A stretch of DNA of 64,000 nt. Source: Cupriavidus basilensis. Its GTDB lineage: Bacteria; Pseudomonadota; Gammaproteobacteria; Burkholderiales; Burkholderiaceae. The position numbers were made by a program, and so were the translations under genes. The notes beneath the pieces were generated by a model. That model was not told the origin of the DNA, searched no databases, and saw nothing but the letters and a program-made list of their open reading frames with translations. The stretch spans positions 3,720,001-3,784,000 of the forward strand of contig NZ_CP010537.1 of assembly GCF_000832305.1 (NCBI RefSeq), read 5' to 3'. Positions within the stretch are counted from its first letter, which is position 1. Each line of letters opens with the position of its first letter. Shown here in pieces: positions 26,772 through 35,463 of this stretch.

Positions 26772-28142
26772 ATGAACCGGGCCTTACCCACCTTACCCAC
26801 CTTACCCACCTCGCCCGCCTCACCCACCTTACGCCGCCGAATGCTGCCACCGCTGCTGGCCGGCATGACCAGCCTGGCCATGATCCTGGCGCCGCCCGCC
26901 GCCGCCCAGGCGCCCCCGGCGCAAGCGCGCGAGCAGTTGCTGGCGGGCGCCTGCCAGGCAATTGCCGCGCGGGTCGCGGCGGTGCCGGGCCAGGGCCCGG
27001 TGATGCTCGGCAGCTACGAGCCCGCACCGGGGCAGGGTCCGCTCGCACCCGCCTTGCAGCAAGCGGCGTTCGTCTATGACAACGCGCTCGCGGGCATCGC
27101 GCTGGTGGCCTGCCGCCGCGTTGGCGATGCGCGCCGCATAGCGGACGCCATGGTTGCTGCCAGCGCGCACGATCGTCACTACCACGATAACCGGCTGCGC
27201 AATGCCTACCGCGCCGGCGCGCTGCCGGCAGGCCCCGCGCCCCTGCCCGGCTGGTGGGACACGCCGAGCCAGCGCTGGTTCGAGGACGCGTACCAGGCCG
27301 GCACCGCCACGGGCAATGTGGCGTGGGCCGCGCTGATGCTGCTGGCGGTCTACGACAGCACCCACGAACGCCGCTATCTCGACAGTGCCGCGGCGCTGAT
27401 GGGCTGGGTCGACGCCACGCTCTTCGATGCCGGTCCCCCGGGCGGCTTCATCGGCGGCTACTTCGGCGAGGAACCCAGCCCCACCCGCCAGTCCTGGAAG
27501 TCCACCGAGCACAACGTCGATGCCTATGCCGCGTTCATCTGGCTGGCCCGCCTCAGCAACGATCCGCGCTGGCCGGTGGCGGCGCGGCGCGCGCGCGGTT
27601 TCGTCGAGGCGATGTGGCAGCCGCGCGAAGGCCGCTTCGTGATCGGCACGCGCGACGACGGCCGCTCGCTCAATAGCGGCCCCTCCGCTCTCGATGCGGT
27701 GTTATGGCCGCTGATCGCCGTGCCAGACGCGCCCGCGGACTGGCGCAGGGGCCTGGACTGGACCCGCGAGCGTCATGGCGTCAAGGGCGGCTACGGCTTC
27801 AACGGCAACCCCGACGGCGTCTGGACCGAAGGCACGGGCCAGGCCGCGCTGGTGCTGCGCGCCAGCAGCCGCGCGCAGGATGCCTCATCGCTCTGGCCAC
27901 TGCTGCTGTCACAGCGCGCGCCCTCCGGCCTGCTTTACGCCACACCGGAACAACGCATCCGCACCGGCCTCTCGATCGGGCCGACCTCCACCACGGAGGA
28001 CTTTTACTACTACCACCTGCCCCACCTCGGCGCGACCGCATGGGCGGTGCTGGCCGCCGCAGGCTGGAACCCCTTCCGTCCTTCCGGATGTGTCGATGCC
28101 GCTTGCACCGGCACCATTTCCGCCCCTCCGTCCAAGGAGTAA
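26772..28142 (+). CDS. Glycoside hydrolase-like (alpha/alpha) protein
   Basis: A 456-aa protein with an N-terminal signal-like segment. Its 5' end is a tandem in-frame repeat, about 9 bp (CCTTACCCA) three times plus imperfect copies (26784-26830), coding LPTLPTLPT. The mature part has repeated Trp- and aromatic-rich helices (AVYDSTHERRYLDSAAALMG, EHNVDAYAAFIWLARL, FYYYHLPHLGATAWAV) typical of (alpha/alpha)6-barrel glycosidases or lyases. It likely acts in the periplasm on the polymer made by the next gene. The catalytic pair is not assignable by eye. Its TAA overlaps the next ATG. Confidence 0.6.
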   Translation: MNRALPTLPTLPTSPASPTLRRRMLPPLLAGMTSLAMILAPPAAAQAPPAQAREQLLAGACQAIAARVAAVPGQGPVMLGSYEPAPGQGPLAPALQQAAFVYDNALAGIALVACRRVGDARRIADAMVAASAHDRHYHDNRLRNAYRAGALPAGPAPLPGWWDTPSQRWFEDAYQAGTATGNVAWAALMLLAVYDSTHERRYLDSAAALMGWVDATLFDAGPPGGFIGGYFGEEPSPTRQSWKSTEHNVDAYAAFIWLARLSNDPRWPVAARRARGFVEAMWQPREGRFVIGTRDDGRSLNSGPSALDAVLWPLIAVPDAPADWRRGLDWTRERHGVKGGYGFNGNPDGVWTEGTGQAALVLRASSRAQDASSLWPLLLSQRAPSGLLYATPEQRIRTGLSIGPTSTTEDFYYYHLPHLGATAWAVLAAAGWNPFRPSGCVDAACTGTISAPPSKE

Positions 28143-30130
28143 TGATGTTTGCATTCTTCCTCGATGGCAGGGCGCTGCTCGTCATCAACGCCGCCACCTT
28201 GCTGCTCGCCTGGCTTTGCATGCGGGGAGACCGCACCCGGGACTCTGACCGTTGCGTGTTCGGCGCCATCACCGCAACCCTGCTGCTCGTCTACCTCGCG
28301 TGGCGCTGGACCCAGACGCTGCCCGAATGGCAAATGACCTTCCCGAGCCTGTGGGCGCATGCCTTCTTCGGGTTCGAGATCATGACGATCGCGTACACCG
28401 TGATCTCCATCGTCACGCTGACGCGCGGCAGCAACCATGCGCCAGCGGCCGATGCAGGCGAAGCAGCACTGCGGCGCAGCCGCTCGGTGCCCCGCGTCGA
28501 CATCTTCATCGCAACCTACAACGAAGGACTGGAAATACTGGAGAAGACCATTGTTGCCGCGCTGGTGATCGACTATCCGGATTTTCGCGTGTGGGTACTC
28601 GACGACACCCAGCGCGACTGGCTGAAGGCGTTCTGCGCGCAGGTCGGCGCCAACTACGTCACGCGCCCCGACAACACGCATGCCAAGGCGGGCAACCTCA
28701 ACAATGGCCTGCAGCATAGCGCCCGCGCGGAGCACGGCGGCGGCGCACCCTACATCATGGTGCTCGATGCCGACTTCGCCCCGAACAAGAACATCCTCAT
28801 GCGTACCATCGGCCTGTTCGCCGACCCCAAGGTCGGCGTAGTGCAGACGCCGCAGTTCTACTACAACGCGGACCCGATCCAGTACAACCTGCGCTCGACC
28901 GAATGCTGGGTCGACGAGCAGCGCGCCTTCTTCGATGTGATGCAGCCCGCCAAGGACGCCTGGGGCACCGCCTTTTGCATCGGTACGTCCTTCGTGGTCC
29001 GGCGCGAGGCGCTCAGCTTGATCGGCGGCTTCCCAACCGGCACGGTCACGGAGGATATCCACCTGACGTATCGCCTGATGCCCCACGGCTATGTCACGCG
29101 CTGGCTCAACGAACGCTTGAGCGTGGGCCTGTCCGCCGAAGGCCTGCCCGAATACATCAGCCAGCGCAGCCGGTGGGGACTGGGCACGATCCAGGTAGCA
29201 CTCACGGCCGACGGGCCGCTGCGCGGGCGCGGCTACACACTGGGCCAGCGCGTGCATTACGTGCACGGCCTGCTGCACTGGCTGAGCCGCCCTTTCACGC
29301 TCATGCTGCTGGCCGGGCCGCTGTTGTATTGGTACTTCGACGTGCCGACGCTGTACGGCGAACCGATGCAGTTCCTTGCCTATGGCGTGCCGGCGCTGCT
29401 GCTTTACTGGGCCTACAGCATCTGGGTAACCGGCTCGCGCGCGCTGCCCATCTTTACTGAAGTCACGCAGATCGTAGCCGCGCTGGCGGTCAGCGCGACA
29501 CTGGTCAGCGCATTCTTCAAGCCGTTCGGGCGTCCGTTCAAGGTCACCAACAAGGGCCTGGATCGCAGCAAGCTGGTGATCCACGGGAAGTTCGCCACGC
29601 TCTATGGCTGCCTGATCCTGCTCTCAGGCATGGGCCTGGCGCGCGCGGTGGCCGCCGACGCGGCAGCCTCGGGACTCGCCTTCAACATCGCGTGGACCGC
29701 CGTGTCGATGGTGCTCTACCTCACCTCGCTGCTGGTCTGCGTTGAACTGCCGAGGCCGCGCAAGGAAGAACGCTTCCCCTACCGGGAGCGAGCCCTGCTG
29801 CGGATCAGCGGCAAGGCAGCTTGCGGCGGACACGAGTACACCGCCACTACCGTGAACCTGTCCTGCAATGGCGTCGCCATTACCAGCGCGATGGCGGCGT
29901 CGATTCCGGTCGGCGCCGAGGGCGCGGTCTGGATGGAGGCGACCGGCTGGGTCCCATGCCGGATCGCGCGCCGCCAGGGCAAGCTGCTCGGGCTCGCCCT
30001 GCATCTGGACATGGCGACGCGCCATCGCTTGATCCGGCTGCTCTTCAGCGAGCCCACCCACAACGTCGCCAGCCAGGGCAATCCCCGGCTGGCCATTTCG
30101 CGGCTCGTGTGGCGCGCCTTTTCCGGATGA
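28142..30130 (+). CDS. Cellulose-synthase-like GT2 glycosyltransferase with PilZ domain
   Basis: A 662-aa inner-membrane synthase. The GT2 core shows the D-x-D box in MVLDADFAP, the TED motif in TVTEDIHLTYR and the QxxRW motif in SQRSRWGLG. Hydrophobic segments precede and follow the core. The C-terminal domain has NLSCNGVAI (N-x-S-x-x-G) and Arg-rich RERALLR, consistent with a c-di-GMP-binding PilZ domain, so polymer synthesis is probably switched on by c-di-GMP. Start ATG at 28142 overlaps the previous stop (TAATG) and the gene ends in ATGA overlap with the outer-membrane factor. Sugar specificity is unknown. Confidence 0.88.
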   Translation: MMFAFFLDGRALLVINAATLLLAWLCMRGDRTRDSDRCVFGAITATLLLVYLAWRWTQTLPEWQMTFPSLWAHAFFGFEIMTIAYTVISIVTLTRGSNHAPAADAGEAALRRSRSVPRVDIFIATYNEGLEILEKTIVAALVIDYPDFRVWVLDDTQRDWLKAFCAQVGANYVTRPDNTHAKAGNLNNGLQHSARAEHGGGAPYIMVLDADFAPNKNILMRTIGLFADPKVGVVQTPQFYYNADPIQYNLRSTECWVDEQRAFFDVMQPAKDAWGTAFCIGTSFVVRREALSLIGGFPTGTVTEDIHLTYRLMPHGYVTRWLNERLSVGLSAEGLPEYISQRSRWGLGTIQVALTADGPLRGRGYTLGQRVHYVHGLLHWLSRPFTLMLLAGPLLYWYFDVPTLYGEPMQFLAYGVPALLLYWAYSIWVTGSRALPIFTEVTQIVAALAVSATLVSAFFKPFGRPFKVTNKGLDRSKLVIHGKFATLYGCLILLSGMGLARAVAADAAASGLAFNIAWTAVSMVLYLTSLLVCVELPRPRKEERFPYRERALLRISGKAACGGHEYTATTVNLSCNGVAITSAMAASIPVGAEGAVWMEATGWVPCRIARRQGKLLGLALHLDMATRHRLIRLLFSEPTHNVASQGNPRLAISRLVWRAFSG

Positions 30131-31617
30131 ATCCCATGCACAAGACTCTCGCCCCTACGCTGCGCATTCTCTGCATGGCGCTGCCGCTTGCGCTGGCCGC
30201 ATGCACCCTCGAGCCAACATACCAGCGCCCCGCGCAGCAAGTGCCGCAGGCCTGGCCCACCGGCCCGGCATACTCTGCCGGCACGCCGGCAGCGGCCGAA
30301 ACGAGCACTTCGGCGGCCGACCTGGGCTGGCAGGACTTCTTCGTCGATGCGCGCCTGCGGCGCCTGATCGAGCTGGCGCTGGCCAACAACCGCGATCTGC
30401 GCGTCGCCACGCTCGCCATTGAACAGGCGCGCGCCCAGTACCGTATCCAGCGCGCCGCGCAATTCCCCGCGATCGGTGCCAGCGCGGGCGTGCTCAGCCA
30501 GCGCGTGCCCAACGAACTGCGCGCGCCCGGACAGCCAGCGGTCATCACGCAGTACAGCGCGGGCGTGGGATTCAACGCGTTCGAGCTGGACTTCTTCGGA
30601 CGCGTGCGCAGCCTCAAGCACGAGGCACTTGAACAATATCTCGCCACGGAGGAAGCGCGCCGCAGCGCCCATATCAGCCTGGTCGCCGAGGTCGCCAGCG
30701 CCTACCTGACCTGGCGCGCCGACCAGGTGCTGCTGCAAATCTCGGAGGACACGCTGAAGAGCCAGCAGGCTGCCGCCGAGATGATCGGGCGCGGCAAGCG
30801 CGCGGGTGCCATGGCGCAGCTGGACCTGCACCGCGCCGAGACCCAGGTGCAGACCGCGCGCGTGGGCGCGGAGCAATACACGCGGCAGGTCGCGCAGGAC
30901 GAGAATGCCATCAGCCTGCTGATCGGCGGCCCGCTGCCGCAAGACCTGCCACCGCCCGAGCCCTTCGAGTCGACGAGCCTCGTTGCCGAGCTGCCTGCCG
31001 GCCTACCCTCGGCATTGCTGCAGCAAAGGCCCGACATCATGGCCGCCGAGCACCGCCTGAAAGCCTCCAACGCCGACATCGGCGCCGCGCGGGCGGCATT
31101 CTTCCCGACCATTTCGCTGACCGGCGCGGTTGGCTCGGCCAGCACCAATCTGGCAGGGCTGTTCTCCGCAGGCATGGGCGCGTGGACCTTCGCGCCGCAG
31201 ATCACCCTGCCGATCTTCAATGCCGGCAACAACCAGGCCAGGCTCGATGCCTCCAAGGTGCAGAAGGACATCAATATTGCCGCCTACGAGAAGACTATCC
31301 AGACGGCCTTTCGCGAAGTGGCAGACGGCCTGGCCGCGCGCGGGACCTATGACCGGGAGGCCGCCGCGCAGGAAACCCTGGTCAAGGAAGCCAGCGAAAC
31401 CCAGCGCCTGTCGGAGATGCGATTCAAGAACGGCGTGGACGACTATTTTGCGGTCTTCGATGCCCAGCGCCAGCTCTATACCGCGCAGCAAACCCTGGCC
31501 ACCATCCGGCTGGCCCGCCTGACCAGTCGTGTTGCGCTGTACAAGGCGCTTGGCGGAGGATGGTCGGAGCACACGGCCGCCGTGGCGCAAAGCGCGGGCG
31601 CGACACCGGCACGATGA
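30127..31617 (+). CDS. Outer-membrane efflux lipoprotein (NodT/TolC-like)
   Basis: A 496-aa outer-membrane factor. The lipobox LALAACTLEP (about 22-31) marks a lipid-anchored Cys. Repeated OMF helical patterns are seen (RAAQFPAIGASAGVLSQRV, GAARAAFFPTISLTGAVGSA). Such TolC-like trimers form the outer-membrane duct for an adaptor and pump. Here its partner would be the HlyD-like protein four genes up, making a polysaccharide exporter instead of an RND pump. ATG overlaps the GT2 stop (ATGA). Confidence 0.85.
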   Translation: MNPMHKTLAPTLRILCMALPLALAACTLEPTYQRPAQQVPQAWPTGPAYSAGTPAAAETSTSAADLGWQDFFVDARLRRLIELALANNRDLRVATLAIEQARAQYRIQRAAQFPAIGASAGVLSQRVPNELRAPGQPAVITQYSAGVGFNAFELDFFGRVRSLKHEALEQYLATEEARRSAHISLVAEVASAYLTWRADQVLLQISEDTLKSQQAAAEMIGRGKRAGAMAQLDLHRAETQVQTARVGAEQYTRQVAQDENAISLLIGGPLPQDLPPPEPFESTSLVAELPAGLPSALLQQRPDIMAAEHRLKASNADIGAARAAFFPTISLTGAVGSASTNLAGLFSAGMGAWTFAPQITLPIFNAGNNQARLDASKVQKDINIAAYEKTIQTAFREVADGLAARGTYDREAAAQETLVKEASETQRLSEMRFKNGVDDYFAVFDAQRQLYTAQQTLATIRLARLTSRVALYKALGGGWSEHTAAVAQSAGATPAR

Positions 31618-31629
31618 AGCGCACCGCAG

Positions 31630-32424
31630 CTAGCGGGGCCCGATCGCTACATGGCGGCCCCTGGCCTTGGACCGGACAGGTGGAAGCGCATGCGCCTCGG
31701 GCCGCCCCCGCCGCGCGCAGACGGCGGCCTGCGGCTGCGTCACACGGCAGGCCAGCGCCGCCACGCTCTCGATCGCCAGGCAAATCAGGAAGTAGAGAAA
31801 CGCGACGGCAAGGAACACCTGCGCCGCATAACCCACGCTGCGCCCGTTGACCTGCGTTGCCACGGTCGACAACTCCACCACGCCCACGATATAGGCCAGC
31901 GACGTATCCTTGGCCAGCGACACCCACACATTGCCCAGCGACGGCAGCATGGCGCGCAGCGTCTGCGGCAGCACCACCTGCCAGAGCGCCTGCAACGGCG
32001 TCATGCCAAGCGCCAGCGCCGCATTGCGCTGCCCGCGCCCGATCGCGTCAAAGCCCGCCGCCATGACCTGCGCGATATAGGCCGCGCCGATCAGCGCGAG
32101 CGCCAGCACCACGGTCTGCACTTCGCCCACGTGAACGCCCGCCAGCATCGGCAGCAGGAAGTAAGCCCAGAAGATCAGCATCAGCACGGGAATCGCGCGC
32201 AGGCAGGCCAGCAACGCGCGCACGGCACGCGCCAGCGGGGCCGGCGCCAGGTCAAGCAGCGCGGCAACGCCAATGCCCAGCACGGTGGCACCCGCGCAGG
32301 CCAGCAGCGCCATCCACAAGGTCAGCGCGGCGCCCGCCACGGGACCGTTGGGGAACGTGCCGGCCAACAGGTAGGGCAACTGCCTGAGCACCATGGCCCA
32401 GCCGGAGAAATCGGCATCAGGCAC
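31630..32424 (-). CDS. Polar amino-acid ABC transporter permease
   Basis: A 264-aa inner-membrane protein with about five membrane helices and the family loop GAAYIAQVMAAGFDAIGRGQRNAALALGM (EAA-type, about 130-160). It belongs to the His/Glu/Gln/Arg permease family. Its ATG overlaps the end of the first permease gene by eight bases. A basic C-terminal tail (CARRGRPEAHALPPVRSKAR) extends beyond the usual end. It ends 13 bases from the convergent outer-membrane factor gene. Confidence 0.85.
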   Translation of the reverse strand: MPDADFSGWAMVLRQLPYLLAGTFPNGPVAGAALTLWMALLACAGATVLGIGVAALLDLAPAPLARAVRALLACLRAIPVLMLIFWAYFLLPMLAGVHVGEVQTVVLALALIGAAYIAQVMAAGFDAIGRGQRNAALALGMTPLQALWQVVLPQTLRAMLPSLGNVWVSLAKDTSLAYIVGVVELSTVATQVNGRSVGYAAQVFLAVAFLYFLICLAIESVAALACRVTQPQAAVCARRGRPEAHALPPVRSKARGRHVAIGPR

Positions 32425-33163
32425 GCGCGGCCTCCGTCCATCCCAGGCAGCGCAGCAGCACCGGCGCCGCCGCCTGCAACAGCAGGATCAGCGCGACGTA
32501 AAGCAGCGTGGCCAGGCCGAAGGCCTGGAAGGTCATCAGGCTGTCGGTTTCCACTTGCCGGGCGGTGTAGGACATCTCCGCAAAACCGATCGCCATCGCC
32601 AGCGATGTGTTCTTGATGGTCTGGCAGAACTGCCCCACCATCGGCCGCGCGGCGATGCGCAGCGCCTGCGGCAGCACCACGCGCCAGAATGCGGCCGCGG
32701 GTGTAAAGCCCAGCGCCAGCGCCGCCGCGCCCTGGCCCCGCGGCACATTGGCCAGCCCCGCCTCCAGTTCGCGCGCATAGAAAGCACTGGCGTAAAGGCC
32801 GATGCCGGCCAGGCTCGCAAGCGCCTCCAGCGAAGGCGCGGGCACGTGCCAGCCGCCGATGCGCCATCCCTGCCAGTCATACAGCGCGCCGATGGCGCCC
32901 TCGCCCAGCAGCTGTGCCGCGCCGAAGTACCAGAAGAACAACTGCACCAGCAACGGCGTGCGGCGCAGCAAGCCAACCGCGCCGCGCGCCGTCAGGCGCA
33001 GCGGCATGATCGGGCTACGCGCGAGCACCAGCCAGCCGGCGGCAATCGCGCAGCCAAGCACAAACACCGCCACCGACAGCGCCACGGTCAGGCCAAAGCC
33101 GGCTGCAATCCAGCCGACGTACTTTGCCGGCAGCGACTGCAGCAGGATCGCTTGCCCCTGCAT
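32417..33163 (-). CDS. Polar amino-acid ABC transporter permease
   Basis: A 248-aa permease of the same family. It carries ASAFYARELEAGLANVPRGQGAAALALGFTP, the loop that contacts the ATPase, and several membrane helices (about 20-45, 55-75 and others). It follows the binding-protein gene by 34 bases and overlaps the second permease gene. The pair would form a heterodimeric channel. No ATPase gene accompanies it here. Confidence 0.85.
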   Translation of the reverse strand: MQGQAILLQSLPAKYVGWIAAGFGLTVALSVAVFVLGCAIAAGWLVLARSPIMPLRLTARGAVGLLRRTPLLVQLFFWYFGAAQLLGEGAIGALYDWQGWRIGGWHVPAPSLEALASLAGIGLYASAFYARELEAGLANVPRGQGAAALALGFTPAAAFWRVVLPQALRIAARPMVGQFCQTIKNTSLAMAIGFAEMSYTARQVETDSLMTFQAFGLATLLYVALILLLQAAAPVLLRCLGWTEAARA

Positions 33164-33197
33164 GGCTAGCCCTGGCCGGAATAGAAGGAAGCCATCG

Positions 33198-34028
33198 TCA
33201 CTTCAGCGCGCTGCCAATCGTGAAATCCCGCGCCAGCGGCGCCGTGCTCTTCGGCCCGAACCACTTGTCGTAGATGCGCGCCGCCGTGCCATCCTTCTCC
33301 AGCCCCGCCAGGATGCGATCGATCTCGGCGGTCAGCCGGTCCTCGCCCTTGGGAACGCCCACGCCCATGTACTCACGCGTCAGCGTGAACGACGAAATCT
33401 CGAACTGATCCTTGTTGGGCAACGTCGCCAGCAAGGCGCCCAGCTTGGCGCCATCCTGCGCAAATGCCTGGATCGCGCCGCTGCGCAGCGCGCTCAGCGC
33501 CAGCGGGGAATCGTCATACGCGATCACGCGCGCGTCCGGATACTTCTGCCGCAGCGTGGTCTCCTGCGTGGTGCCCTTGTCCACGCCCAGGCGCCAGGCC
33601 TTGAGGTCGTCCGCCTGCTTGAGCGCGCCCTTCCTGGCGATGAACTGCAAGCCGCTGGCGAAGTACGGCGTGGAGAAGCCGATCTGCTGGCGGCGCTCAT
33701 CGGTGATGGTGAAATTGGCGGCGACGATGTCTGCCTTCTGCGATGCCAGCAGGGCAATGCGGTTGGCTGGGTTGGTCGCGCGGAACTCAGGCTTCACGCC
33801 CAGCCGCTTGGCGATCTCGGCCGCGTAGTCCACATCGAGGCCAACAGGGGTGATACTGCCGGCCTCGACAAAGCCGAACGGCGGGTTCGCGTCGAACACG
33901 CCCACGCGCAGCACGCCAGCCTTCTTGATGTCATCCAGGCGGTCCGCCATGGCGGGGCTCGAAGCCAGCACGGTGAGGCCGGTGAGCAGCGTCAGGGCAG
34001 CCTTGAACAGCGGCGAAGGGATACGCAT
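33198..34028 (-). CDS. Polar amino-acid ABC transporter substrate-binding protein
   Basis: A 276-aa periplasmic protein with a signal peptide (LTLLTGLTVLASSPAMA, cleaved near 28). The family patterns GVLRVGVFDANPPFGFVEAG and GLDVDYAAEIAKRLG are present. It binds a polar amino acid for the two permeases that follow it. It is the first gene of the minus-strand operon; the divergent hemolysin III-like gene starts 228 bases away. Confidence 0.88.
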   Translation of the reverse strand: MRIPSPLFKAALTLLTGLTVLASSPAMADRLDDIKKAGVLRVGVFDANPPFGFVEAGSITPVGLDVDYAAEIAKRLGVKPEFRATNPANRIALLASQKADIVAANFTITDERRQQIGFSTPYFASGLQFIARKGALKQADDLKAWRLGVDKGTTQETTLRQKYPDARVIAYDDSPLALSALRSGAIQAFAQDGAKLGALLATLPNKDQFEISSFTLTREYMGVGVPKGEDRLTAEIDRILAGLEKDGTAARIYDKWFGPKSTAPLARDFTIGSALK

Positions 34029-34255
34029 GGGGAATCTCGCTAAGGGTTGGATGGCGAGACGATAGCGGTGGGAACCCAGGCCGGGAACGAATGGTTTCGC
34101 AGATGGTTATGCCATCCCGGGAGCCCCATCGGCAGGCCCCGGCGGCCCGCTTTCCACGGCCCTTCGAAATCCATGCAAAAATACGCTGATAACGCACCGC
34201 AACAAAGCCCCCTGCAATCGCCCCAACCAGCGACCACTACAGGAGAATGAACAAC

Positions 34256-34873
34256 ATGTACCGTGGAGAACGTTTCAACGGCTACAGCCATTTGGCCGGC
34301 GCCGTGCTGGCCGCAGCCGGCACAGCAGTCCTTATCACCAGCTCTGCCCTCTACCACGACGCCTGGAAGGTCGTCAGCTCCATCGTCTACGGCGCCACGC
34401 TGGTCTTCCTCTACACCATCTCCACGCTCTATCACAGCCTGCGCGGCCGCCCCAAGGACATCCTGCGGCGGCTCGATTACTGCGCCATCTACCTGCTGAT
34501 CGCCGGCAGCTATACGCCCTTCGCGCTGGTCACGCTGCGCGGGCCGTGGGGCTGGACGCTGTTCGGGGTGAACTGGGGACTGGCGGTGATCGGCATCGCG
34601 CAGGAGCTGTTGATTGGCCGCCGCACGCGCGTGTTCTCGCTGCTGATCTATGTGCTGATGGGCTGGCTGGTGCTGTTTGCCTTTGGCCCGCTGGTGGCGG
34701 CGCTGCCGGCTGCCGGCCTGTACTGGCTGGTGGCGGGCGGCGCGCTCTATACGGCCGGCATCGGGTTCTTCCTGTTCGACGAGAAGGTGCGGCACTTCCA
34801 CGGCATCTGGCACCTGTTCGTGCTGGCCGGCAGCGCCTGCCAGTTTGTCAGCATTCTCTGGTACGTGGGCTAG
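34256..34873 (+). CDS. Hemolysin III/YqfA-like (PAQR) membrane protein
   Basis: A 205-aa membrane protein with seven hydrophobic helices; the start MYRGERFNGYSHLAG matches homologues. The ATG at 34247 has AGGAG only one base away, so 34256 (ten bases from AGGAG) is preferred. PAQR/hemolysin III hallmarks are ERFNxxSHLxG, the LYHS motif (STLYHSLRG) and the C-terminal GIWHLFVLAGSACQF with conserved His. Function in bacteria is uncertain; some members are metal-dependent hydrolase-like. The divergent operon is the ABC transporter. Confidence 0.8.
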   Translation: MYRGERFNGYSHLAGAVLAAAGTAVLITSSALYHDAWKVVSSIVYGATLVFLYTISTLYHSLRGRPKDILRRLDYCAIYLLIAGSYTPFALVTLRGPWGWTLFGVNWGLAVIGIAQELLIGRRTRVFSLLIYVLMGWLVLFAFGPLVAALPAAGLYWLVAGGALYTAGIGFFLFDEKVRHFHGIWHLFVLAGSACQFVSILWYVG

Positions 34874-35361
34874 ACAGAGTGTATTGACCTGGCGTTCTCG
34901 CGCGCCAGGCGCATCGGCACATAGGCGATGCCCTTTGTCTGTGCGCGGGGGCCGATGGCCCGGAAGCCGAAGCGCTCGTAGACCACGGTTGCGAACGGGC
35001 TCGAATTGACGGTGAATTCACGCACCTCGCCGCTGGCGATCGCAGCCTGGCTGGCGGCTTGCCAGAGGGCTCCGGCAATGCCGCTCCGATGCATCTGTGG
35101 CGCGACGAACAGGTGGAAGAGGTGGCTGACATCACGCATCGCAAGGATGCCGGCAAGCTGCTCGCCGCGGCAGGCAACCAGATAGTGGAAGCGCGGACTG
35201 GTGACATAGCCGGACATCGCATCCGGCGAGAGGCTGGCGAGAAAATCCTCCGCGCCGGCCCCGGATGCCTCGATGGTGAAATAGTGCGCGACGCTCAGCG
35301 CAAGCGCGCTCATGCCCGCGGCGTCTTCGATGCCGGCATGGCGAATGATCAATGTATCCAT
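34870..35361 (-). CDS. GNAT-family N-acetyltransferase
   Basis: A 163-aa protein with the GNAT acetyl-CoA-binding region (FVAPQMHRSGIAGALWQAASQAAI, about 90-115), in which the R/Q-x-x-G-x-A loop holds the cofactor pyrophosphate. The N-terminus (IRHAGIEDAAGMSALA) matches the first strand and helix. Its stop lies in the last bases of the convergent hemolysin III-like gene. The substrate cannot be inferred. Confidence 0.75.
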   Translation of the reverse strand: MDTLIIRHAGIEDAAGMSALALSVAHYFTIEASGAGAEDFLASLSPDAMSGYVTSPRFHYLVACRGEQLAGILAMRDVSHLFHLFVAPQMHRSGIAGALWQAASQAAIASGEVREFTVNSSPFATVVYERFGFRAIGPRAQTKGIAYVPMRLARENARSIHSV

Positions 35362-35463
35362 GGTGGATCTGGCTGATGATAGCCATTCAGTTTTTGGTCA
35401 TAGCGCGGGCCGGCGCGCCACATGCCTGCAGCCAGGCGCGAGCCAGATGCGTCTGCCGCGGGC

